This document shows positions 1 to 8,775 of a DNA stretch of 31,780 nt, in pieces. The translations under genes and the position numbers were made by a program. Position 1 is the stretch's first letter; every line of letters starts with the position of its first letter. The notes under the pieces were generated by a model that saw only the letters and a program-made list of their open reading frames with translations, had not been told where the DNA came from and made no database searches. The stretch is from Antrodiella citrinella (taxonomy: Eukaryota; Basidiomycota; Agaricomycetes; Polyporales; Steccherinaceae): assembly GCA_004802725.1 (NCBI GenBank), contig SGPM01000313.1, forward strand, positions 1-31,780, written 5' to 3'.

Positions 1-395
1 CTCTCACGTTCCGTGTGAGGGGCTTGATCTGAGCCTACCAGTTCATGGATCTCGAAAAAGCTTGAAATGATTTTGCCATCATACTCTGAGTGACGATCGT
101 CGCTTACCCTCGCATATCGGTTGAACGTAGACATCCAGCATGACTGTATTTCCGCCTCGGTCACTTATCGGTTTAGACTAATCTATACTTGGTTTGCAGC
201 GGTGAAATGTCAACGTTGTCGAGGACGGTCGTTCTTGAAAGCTTGACGTCCTGTGCGGCTCTATAGCTTTCATTGAGTCGAAATATACAAAGTTGCAGCA
301 GTTACAAGCATAAATCGAAAGATGACCGGTAGAATCAACAGCTATATTCATACATACATCCACTCAACGCCCCTTGCGCCGGTTCCACTGCGGCT
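1..395 (-). repeat. 3' flank of family copy 1, inverted copy of the 3' flank of copy 3
   Basis: This gene-free stretch is the 3' untranslated and downstream DNA of copy 1. Its reverse complement matches 18027 to about 18383 downstream of copy 3 almost base for base, with small indels. The match includes the stretch that reads as an open frame at 178-363, so that frame is noncoding. Similarity fades at about position 25, which marks one boundary of the duplicated unit. Downstream of copy 4 (about 26050-26163) only a diverged version is seen. Confidence 0.8.
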
Positions 396-3208
396 TCACT
401 CAACTTCCATCGGCTCATCACGGTATTCCTCACCGACTTCTCCAATCTCTATGTACCGTCTCGGTGTTTTAACCTTCCTGCGACTTTTACGAACTCCGAC
501 GGTCGCCTCGGAGGGATCGTTGGGAGCGACATTCCGTGTTTCAGGGTGCGCCGGCGGTTGTAGCGGTGCGTACTTGTCATCCTCGTTGACTTCATTCTTG
601 ACCACCGCTGGCGCGGGAGCGGGTGGCTTGGTCTTAGCTTTGGCTTTGGCTTTGGCTTTGGCTTTGGCTTTGGCTTTGGCTTTCCTTTCCTCTGCTGATA
701 GTTTTGGTGGTGGGACCCACCCGGGAAAATCTTCTGCCAGTCGACGCTGAAAGGCTTCGTCGTAGCTCACGCACCACAATTTATATATGTATATTTCCTA
801 TATATTCCAGAGGGATTGTGAGCGCTCTGGCGTGCAGACTATAACCTACGAGAGAACTCACGCGCTGACCAGATTCATACGCCGCCAATACAACTTCAGG
901 ACTCAGGAGAAATTGTTCATTTGCCGCCAACGCGTCATTCAGTTCGTCCTCCGACGCTTCTCGCCCGTACCGTTCATGCAAACCAATCTTCGCGCGCAGT
1001 TCCTTATAGGAATCCCACTGGGCCTTGATAATGTAGATCACCCAAGTGTCTTTCACCTGCCAAACCATCAGCGTAGGTCGCAGACGCACATCATAATATA
1101 GTCGACACGTATCGAGACAGCGACAGGAATTCCTGTACGGCAAGCGGCCGTACCTGTTCAGCCTCGTAATCGCCCAGATATTGCCACTTCTTGGCAGCCT
1201 GCCGCACAAGTACTTTGCGCGCCTCATTTTCCCAAATAGCAGTTGTCACGGCACGGCACATCAATCCTGGCTGTCCGGGGACCCTAGGAACTTCTGGGTT
1301 CATCGACGGATTTGGGAACACGAAATTCTTCGTGTAAAATCGCATTAGAGAGCAACGATACTTGGCACCCATGTATGGACGGTCCACGGTAACTGAACGG
1401 ATCCCAAGATCTAGATTCACTTTGAAAGGGTGTAAGCCCGCCAGACGTTCTCGAACGCCGTCCGGGGGAATCGAGTGTCGAGATTCCGACTTGATTTTGC
1501 GAGGAGCATGTGCAGTAGACTCAAAGAACCATCACGTTGTCAGCGCAACTATGAGGCAGGCAAGTCATCAAACTCACTACATTGAGAGCTTGGGCTGGTT
1601 TCGGGTCACTGGGTCCACCTTCTTCTCGATCCTGCGGTGGTTCCTATCGAGGAGTCGATAGCGGTCAGTTGCTGTATCGGTATCAGCGCAAGATGATTTC
1701 TTACATATGCGCGTATCCTAGACGGACTAGGAGGGTTGTGCGGATGTTGAAGATGTGCCGTTGGGACCGCCTGCGAATTTACCGGTCAATGATGAGATTA
1801 TTCATAAATGCAGGAACTTACTGGGGGGTCTGGAGACCTTGCGCCCGTGTCATCACCAGGAGCAGACGGTTCTCGGTCTGCAGGCTTTTGATCCTGATCT
1901 AACGGTCCTGCTTCATCTTCCAACGCAGGCAGCTCTAGGTTCTGAGCGGGAGGAAGGGATCCATAGTCGACGCTGCCGTTCCGCACCACTATTGGCACGT
2001 CTTCCATCTCTTCGTCGTCGTCTTCATCCTCTGGGTCTGTGTCGATGGTAGAATTCGTGAGGGCAGATATATCACTTAGCCCGAGGATATCATCCAGGTC
2101 CTCTTCATCATCAGTATCTTCCGCGAGCGACTGCAGGTCGGTTTGGATGACGTCTGAGTCGTCATCGTTGGCAGGCTCCGGCACACGAGGGTTGGAGGCG
2201 ACGTGGTCACGGATAACTAGATCTTGGCGAGGGACTTCTGACCTGGCCCGACGTGCAAGGGCCGGACGGTCGAGCAAAACGTATGGAAGAAACCTCGCTC
2301 GCTTGGGACGAGGTAACGGCGCACCGTCGTCTGTGTTCCTTTTCAAGGCCTGGTGCACCGAGAGTGGACCGAACGCGATCGATCTTCCTGCAGATGGTCC
2401 TGTACGCTGCTTATCTGCCCGACGACCAGTGCTGTGAAGAGGCACTTCAGTCTCGTGGTGGCTTTCCACAATACCCCTGGCCCCTGCATACGGGTATTCA
2501 CGCTCGTCGTGTGAGAGGAACTGCCTCCCTTCGGAGGTCGCACGAAATGTGCTTGAATTTCCCCCAGGTATCCGAATCGTCCCAGAGGTACCAAGCTCCC
2601 CAGAACTCAAGAACTGCAGCTTCCGTTCTTTTGGCTATTTCCGTGATGAACTTATCCCCCAGCAGTAAAATCAAACTCAATGTCAAGACGTACCGTCGAA
2701 GGTCCCTTCGTCGCAGCGCTAACTTGTCCTGGCTCTACTGAGCCCGTCGGTTTCAATTCATATTTTGTGGCCGGAACTTGCCCCGAATCACCGGGGGGCT
2801 ATTAACATAGCAGAAATGGATGTGTAGTATGATCAGCGGTGGACACTGAGACAGTCGAATTTTGATGGGTACCTCCAGCCCGAGCCGTTCGTCAACGCGA
2901 CGTGGTTTCGCGACTTGCTCAGGCTGAACTGACTGATTCGCATCTATTGCAGATCCAGACGATTCTCCGGAGACGCGTCGCTGATCCTGCTCCTGAACGT
3001 GTCGCTGCTGGTGGTCGTTGGTATCTCATGTCGGATTGCAACAAAGCAAGCATACAAGAACAGAAAATCTTACTGAGTCAGGACGAGGACAACTTTCAAA
3101 ATCTATCGGAGATAAGATGAGCTGTAGCGTCCTCTGAATCGCTTCTAATCCGGTTGCAACCGTCTTCTCGAGGGCATCCAGTCGATGTGTAGTAGAATCA
3201 AAATCCAT
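396..3208 (-). CDS. Family copy 1: nine-exon protein with DUF6697-like core, 775 aa
   Basis: Function unknown. Exons on the minus strand: 3208-3074, 3007-2873, 2798-2694, 2634-1822, 1770-1705, 1643-1578, 1519-1109, 1056-862, 797-396. All introns are GT..AG and phase 0, and the exons sum to 776 codons with no internal stop. Exon 1 encodes a leucine-rich heptad-like segment (HRLDALEKTVATGLEAI). Exon 4 is long, with KR-rich and strongly acidic parts (DPEDEDDDEEMEDVP). Exons 7-8 hold the conserved core (FPNPSMNPEVPRVPGQPGL, WQYLGDY, ERYGREASEDELNDAL). Exon 9 has WCVSYDEAFQRR, a Lys-Ala repeat and the end EPMEVE. From memory the core resembles the DUF6697 domain of agaricomycetes; this was not searched. 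The basic stretches could be nuclear localisation signals (inference). The start is the only Met before the heptad exon and is shared with copy 4. Confidence 0.82.
634..684 (-). repeat. In-frame hexanucleotide repeat encoding Lys-Ala
   Basis: Tandem GGCTTT units on the plus strand read as alternating Lys and Ala codons in exon 9 of copy 1. The same tract occurs in the other copies with different unit numbers and substitutions. The opposite strand gives a spurious Leu-Ala open frame. Confidence 0.9.
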
Positions 3209-3548
3209 GGTCCAAGAAATAGAGAAAACGTGGGGAGAGACACCGGGAGTCAACCGACTGCCCACTCGGATTGCCCCTTACCGCACCTCAAACGACAGGC
3301 AGCGCTGATCCCGCTATCACTGGCATGGCATGGCATATTCCTTTTGGAATCAAGGTGATATCTTGGTGGCACGGCAAACGTGATAGTGAAATTGAACAAT
3401 GTTATCGACGACACAATCATATGAACGGAGTAGTAGAAGTCAAATGAACCTTCGGAGACTAATGTACAATTGCGTATGAGAGAGACTACAGTAGTGAAAA
3501 AACCAACCCGAATCTTCATATGCCCATACCCATGAACGTCGACCTAGC
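3209..3548. other. Intergenic: copy 1 promoter and malate synthase 3' end
   Basis: About 340 bases with no supported gene. Positions 3269-3310 hold a module shared with the regions upstream of the other three copies (AGGGGCAATC, then TTTGAGG, then a GATCAGCGC-type core on the minus strand). Beyond about 3315 the similarity to the other copies ends, so the duplicated unit probably stops there. A short GGCAT triplication lies near 3322-3338. The rest is the 3' flank of malate synthase. Confidence 0.6.
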
Positions 3549-5434
3549 TTACAACGCGCTCTTCTGCCACTGAGGAACACACCCATCAGCCACCGCCAAG
3601 TAGCTCATCAAGTCACTCGTCAAAAACTCGCTCGGCCACACCTGCCTGACTTGCCTTTTGAGGTACTTCGAGACGATCTCCAGGTTCTTCTCCTGCACGG
3701 ACGCGCTCTTCAATGTTGGCGCGACCTCGTCGACGACGCGGTCAATGTACTCAGGGGTGATCACCTCGCCCGTGTCGCTGATCCGACTGCCGTACTTGAC
3801 CCACTGCCAGAGCTGCACACGCGCGATCTCGGCGGTGGCGGCATCCTCCATAAGCCAGTTCAGGGGAATGCAACCGTTTCCGCCCAACCATGCACCGCAG
3901 TAGGCAAGGGCAGCACCGACGTTGGCACGCACACCTTCTGATGTGATCTTGCCTGCACAGGTGCTGTTGACAAGGTCGGAAGCGGTGACTTTCACGTCTT
4001 CCCGTAGGATGTGGTACTGCAAAGCAGTCAGCTTTATGAACCCGACTGAATCTTCGACGAAGTACATACCTGGTTGGGTCCAACCATGTATTCGTTGAAA
4101 ACCTCCATCGCAATCTTGTTTATCAAAGGGTGCGCAATCCAGGTTCCGTCGTGGCCGTTCGTAACTTCTCGCAGCTTGTCGTCCCTGACTTTCTTCATAG
4201 CAATCTCGTTGGCTTTGGGGTCGTCTTTAATAGGGATCTGAGCAGACATGCCACCCATGGCGGCAACCTTACGCCTAGTGAGCGTCATCAGTACGATTCG
4301 AGTGCGAGGGAAACGTCTAGGCTCACCTGTGACAAGTTTGAATGAGAAGACGGACATATGCATCCATGAAAGGAGCCTCCATGGTGACATCTTTCCTGTC
4401 TGGGAGAACGGCAGTCCTGTTGGCTCGGCTTCGCTTAATGAAGCTGAAGATGTAATCCCATCTGTCGACATAAATATAGGATGAGAACTGGCATGGTGAG
4501 ACCGTTGAGTCACAAACGCACCGTCCACAGTTCAATCCAGCGGAATGTTGCCTCAATTCGAACAGAATCTCCTCCATTTGGAACGCAGCCGGCAGCGTCT
4601 CAATCAAGACGGTCCCTCGAATGGTTCCATGAGGCATATGAATGTAGGACTGAGAAAAGTTGAAGATATCGTTCCAGAGACGAGCTTCACGATAGTGCTC
4701 CATTTTCGGGAGATAAAAGTACGGGCCGGATCCACGGGCGACCAACTCTTGAGCGTTGTGGTAGAAATAGAGTCCGAAATCGAAAATCGACCCGGAAAGA
4801 GGAGCATTATCCACCGTGATACGAGGCTCGTCGAGGTGCCATCCACGGGGACTGTGTCATATGTAAGTTTATGCCGATAGTCTGAGAAATGCGAACATAC
4901 CGAACGATGAGAACTGCAGGGTTCTGCGACAGTTTGTATGACTTTCCTCCTTGCTCAAAGTCAATCTTGCGCCTGATAGCGTCCTTCAAGTTAACCTGTC
5001 CATTGAGCAAGTTTGCGAAAGTGGGAGCACTCGAATCTGAGTAGAAGCGTGTCGGCTTAGCACGGCTAGACGATGCTAGCAGTCTCACCTTCAAAATCGG
5101 CCATGAATGTCTTCGTACCACTGTTCAACGCATTGATAACCATCTTCCTCTCAGGGGGACCGGTAATCTCGACCCTCCTATCCTCGAGGCCGGGGGCAGG
5201 AGGTGCGCACAACCAGGATGGGTCAGCACGAATATGAGCGGTCTCGGAGGGGAACTCGAGAGCAAGTCCTGAGTCGAGACGTTGTTGGACGGACTCGCGC
5301 GCAAAGAGAAGGCTTTGGCGGGTAGAGTCGAAGGTCCTGTGGAGAGCTGCGAGGAACTGGAGAGCTCCGTCGGTGAGTATCTCAGACTGGGCCTTCTGTG
5401 CCTCCTTCGAGTGAATCTGAACGCCAGCGACCAT
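3549..5434 (-). CDS. MLS1: Malate synthase (glyoxylate cycle), 539 aa
   Basis: Malate synthase condenses glyoxylate and acetyl-CoA to malate in the glyoxylate cycle, normally in peroxisomes, and allows growth on C2 compounds and fatty acids. Exons on the minus strand: 5434-5089, 5036-4901, 4851-4522, 4461-4327, 4274-4070, 4016-3549. The five introns are 49-60 nt and the exons sum to 540 codons, the usual family size. The N-terminal part has the typical DRRVEITGP and [10 protein letters not shown] segments. The family signature [16 protein letters not shown] lies at about residues 261-276 and is complete only when intron 3 (60 nt, stop-free) is removed. The catalytic Asp is in MEDAATAEI at about residue 442. 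The protein ends in KSAL rather than the usual SKL, a weak type 1 peroxisomal signal. Identification is near certain; the unusual C-terminus is read directly from the sequence. Confidence 0.97.
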
Positions 5435-5997
5435 GGTGAAGACGAGGACGGGGGAGTGAGGAGAAGTTGAGAGAGATGAGAAGGATGATGAACATATTTG
5501 GAACGGTATGTCTGGCGAACTTATAGGTGTTCCGTGGCTGGCTCAGTGGCCGGCACTCCGCGATACCGTAGTTCCAAACTGGGCGCGACGTCATTCGCCT
5601 GCTGCCAGTTTTCACGTGGGACTCACAGGCGCCGGACCCCGGAGCGTGCTTCCGTCGTGCGTCCGGGCTGTGGCCGGGGTCCGCGTCTACAGCGACGGCA
5701 CTCCGCCACTCGGGCATGGGCCTTCGCCAGACCTTGTCTTGTCGCGAACATCCCGAGTCTGAGTCTCTCGAGATCTTTCTTCGCTGATTGTCCGGGATGA
5801 GCTCAATCATGGAACTGTGGTACCCCGCAACGGCGTGCCGCATATAACAGTCCACACGCCTGTACACGGCGTACCGCACTGGCACGCTCAATCGCAATAT
5901 TCTTCACCGAGTAGCCGAACACAATGCTACACTCACCCATGCATGTCTAATTGATATATGAACAGATGGGCCGCCGCACAGCTACAGTACATAGATA
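5435..5997. promoter_or_regulatory. Malate synthase upstream region with a 10-bp inverted repeat
   Basis: This 563-base GC-rich stretch lies between the malate synthase start and the 3' end of GET1, which is also on the minus strand. Open frames here have no recognisable similarity and look like chance. CGGACCCCGG at 5633-5642 recurs as its exact reverse complement at 5674-5683, about 200-250 bases upstream of the start codon. CGG-containing half-sites fit binding by a Zn2Cys6 regulator, but that is inference. Confidence 0.4.
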
Positions 5998-6771
5998 TCA
6001 TGTACTTTTCGTGTCAGAATCCACCTTCTCCGATGGAACAGCAGCTTCAGACTCAGCTGATGCTGCCGTACAACGTTTTCCCAATCAACATGCCGCTCCC
6101 AGGTTCTAAGTTGAGAACGATTCACTCACCAGCCATCAATTCCTTCACGACACGTTCGCCAACCTTGATAACCCTCCTACACGCCATCTGCCAAACGCCA
6201 CAACTCACGGAACCAGCCGGTGCGAACGGGAACGATAACCACCATGTAAGTGGTCCGAACCATCCTGGTGGTAAGAAGAACACGGCCGACTTGCGGAACC
6301 ACCATCCTACAAAGAACTGCACGCCGCTCGTGCATATCCAAAGGAACGAGCTGAACTTCAGTGAGAAGCCCGACCTTGTGGCAGACAGCTCGCCGTCTGC
6401 GAAGCACACATAAGCGAGTGAATTGACAGTCAGGATGGATGCCACGTACTGAGTTTCTCCAAATCCGCCAATCCCTTGTCAACACCGCGCCTCAACTTCG
6501 CCCACTTCGCGAAATGGTCCTGTGCGCTGGTCTGCAACAGCTCCTTCTTCGTTGCGAGGATCTCGGACTTGAGCTTCTTCTGCTGGGACATCTTGGCCGA
6601 GTAGAAGATTCGCAAGTACACAGAATATATCTGCAGAACGAATGCCATCAGATGAAAGCAGCGTGCATGGAGAACACGTTTACTGACGAGCTCGAGTAGA
6701 ACTGATTTCCCTATCCAAGAGACGAGCTCGGTCATGAAGACCAAGCCAAAAATTGCAATAATCAATGACAT
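5998..6771 (-). CDS. GET1: GET1, subunit of the GET complex (tail-anchored protein insertion), 198 aa
   Basis: Get1 (WRB/CHD5 family) is an ER membrane receptor subunit that, with Get2, accepts tail-anchored proteins from Get3. Exons on the minus strand: 6771-6688, 6630-6450, 6396-6130, 6062-5998, summing to 199 codons. Residues 1-20 form the first membrane segment ([16 protein letters not shown]). A Lys-rich coiled coil follows ([20 protein letters not shown]), then the conserved C-terminal membrane region with [20 protein letters not shown] and [16 protein letters not shown]. The last exon adds a polar acidic tail; without it the frame would stop two codons after exon 3. Intron 1 (57 nt) is a multiple of three and stop-free. 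An in-frame ATG at 6861 could give a 30-residue extension, but the family start fits 6771. Confidence 0.92.
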
Positions 6772-7366
6772 GTTGAACCAAGGGTGAACCAGGGAAACCG
6801 GAGGAAAGGGAGGACGGGACAAATGACCCGCTGGCGATACAGAAACAAGCGAGGTGTACACATATTCAGGTAGAAGCGCTCATGACGTGGATCGAGATCG
6901 TATTTGTGCATGTTAGGATCCCAAGCCGTAGCCTTATTCGGAACGCGGTCAATTCAACGATGCGGTGAGCCCACGATCCATAGCGAAGTTGCTTCTTACA
7001 TCCGGGATAGCGCAGCAAAATGACCTTGTATTGACTTCTCTTGAGTTAGAGAGAGAGAATGGTGTGAACAAACCATGGATCGAGCGGGAAAATATTTCAC
7101 AATGCCAATGTTGCGCAGAACGATTCTTTCCATAGCGCATCACACGAGAGCGAACAGAGTGAAAAGACGTGGCATGGTGGTGTCATTTTAGCATGGGGGT
7201 CGACGAAGACCTGTGCGAGGAGCGATACATGGATGCGCATGCGGAAGTGCGATGAGATTGGAATGATGATCGGGAGCCGTCATAACTCCCCGTCCTGCCC
7301 TCTTCCTCTTCAGCAAGACAGAACAGACATGATGAATACAGTAGAAGGGTATGGAGACGACGGAGT
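6772..7366. other. Intergenic with a possible unrecognised small gene (-)
   Basis: This 595-base interval separates GET1 from RPL39. On the minus strand, 6932-6861 reads as a convincing exon ([20 protein letters not shown]), preceded by a good 66-nt intron candidate (GTAAGAAG to AATAAG). A start codon with a clean purine/C context lies at 7175-7173 (MPRLFTLFAL), followed by a possible GTGTGA donor. I could not join these pieces into one supported frame or recognise a family. The interval must also contain the GET1 promoter. Confidence 0.35.
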
Positions 7367-7704
7367 TTAGATGTTGAGTTTGGTGCGTCTCCAGTGACGC
7401 CTCTTAGCGTTGTACTATTTGAAATTTGCCGCAAGTCAGTAATTGCTCTCGTGGTCGGACTGAGAGCACAACGCACCTGGATCTTGGTGTCTGTTTTCAG
7501 ACGGAACCACTGAGGGATAGGCCTGGAGGAGAAGAAGTCAGACTCGAACGACCAACATTCGATAGGTTCATGCTCACCTGTTCTGGCGACCGGCCTTAGC
7601 GAGGATACGCTTTGTTCTGAAGGTCTTTTGGGAAGGCTACAAACACAGATTCATGTCAGTACATCACGGATTAACACGGTGGGCAGCAGGATGGGGCGTA
7701 CCAT
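7367..7704 (-). CDS. RPL39: 60S ribosomal protein L39 (eL39), 51 aa
   Basis: eL39 is a tiny basic protein lining the ribosomal exit tunnel. Exons on the minus strand: 7704-7702, 7636-7578, 7522-7477, 7414-7367. The first exon is only the ATG, followed at once by an intron. The spliced product is 51 residues, the universal length, and contains PSQKTFRTKRILAKAGRQNR and PIPQWFRLKTDTKIQYNAKR and ends in RTKLNI. The exons total 156 bases, exactly 52 codons with stop. The gene is divergent from the FKBP gene, with 243 bases between start codons. Because the exons are so short, this gene is invisible to simple open-frame scanning. Confidence 0.97.
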
Positions 7705-7947
7705 CGTTGGACAGCGGTTGGCGACGTCGGTGTCGGTGGTGGAAAGGAGAGAGAAAATAAGGTTTGCCAGAACGTCTCTGTATAGTTCTGACTAAGCACC
7801 GAAAACGGTGTTTTAGTGTCAGCAATTCTCACGGGTTGGTCGCGATCGCTTATAAGCGCCCATTTCAGGTCCCTGACACGTTCACAGTGACCGAACGAGG
7901 ACTACTCATTCCTACTCATTCCACGCGCCCACACTACCCAAATCGCC
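7705..7947. promoter_or_regulatory. Divergent promoter between RPL39 and FKBP
   Basis: The two start codons face away from each other across 243 bases. A TATA-like TATAAG at 7851-7856 lies about 92 bases before the FKBP start. No open frame of interest lies in the interval. Confidence 0.45.
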
Positions 7948-8618
7948 ATGAATTTCAAACTCTTGAGCTGGCTCTCGGTCGCGGTCTTGGCGTTGTCGGT
8001 CGCTGCGGCTGACAGTAAGGACATCACGTCCCTCCAAATTGACACCACGTACAAGCCAGACGACTGCACGGTCACTGCGCAGAAGGGCGACTCTATCAAG
8101 GTCCACTACGTGAGTTCCTCCTTGCAACACTATCGGTGTTGCGCGCCCTTCTTACCAGTTGCTTTGTAGACTGGAACTTTGTATGAGAACGGAAAGAAGT
8201 TCGACTCCAGGTGAGAGGGGGAACTCGGATTCGTACACGTCGGTGGCTGGAATTGACACGTTACCGCAGTCTTGACCGTGGCCAGCCGCTAGCTTTGAGG
8301 CGTGAGTCTTAGTATGATTTGTTTACTTTATGAATATTTTTGACTTACTCTGTCTATAGTGGGTGTAGGTCAAGTCATCAAAGGTTGGGACGATGGTCTC
8401 GTTGGTATGTGCTTGCACGAAAAGCGGACGCTCACTATCCCCGACAACCAGGCCTATGGTCAGTACCTACGTCTCGCAGCTGTTGTGAAGAGCACTTACA
8501 TTTCTTGTATTGTATAGGTTCCCGTGGTGCTGGTGGTCTCATCCCTCCCAACGCTGCGCTGGTCTTCACCACTGAGCTCGTGGAGCTCAACGGCAAGACC
8601 TCCCACGAAGAGCTATGA
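7948..8618 (+). CDS. FPR2: Secretory-pathway FKBP-type peptidyl-prolyl isomerase, 144 aa
   Basis: An FK506-binding prolyl isomerase of the FKBP2/Fpr2 class, which assists protein folding in the ER. Exons: 7948-8109, 8170-8210, 8270-8301, 8360-8458, 8518-8618, summing to 145 codons. Residues 1-20 form a signal peptide ([20 protein letters not shown]). The FKBP core follows: [45 protein letters not shown] and [18 protein letters not shown]. The protein ends in HEEL, which fits the HDEL-type ER retrieval class. The active-site Trp in VIKGWD and the Tyr in VHYTG are present. Confidence 0.96.
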
Positions 8619-8775
8619 TTCGAGCGTGTCTTACGAGAGGTAAGGTCACGGAATCACCTTGGAAAACATGCATTAGGATAGGTATCATGTAGCACTGACT
8701 AGTGCGCAAAACAATACATGTTGCAAGGATTGAGCATGATGACAGCGCAGTACAGACAGTGAAGATCACAGAACC

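Noticed and set aside
322..750. Plus-strand open frame with a Leu-Ala run
   Set aside because: It is the antisense of the Lys-Ala tract in copy 1 exon 9 and recurs opposite the other copies.
5382..5897. 171-codon minus-strand frame upstream of malate synthase
   Set aside because: No domain similarity, lies in GC-rich promoter DNA and overlaps the malate synthase start in another frame.
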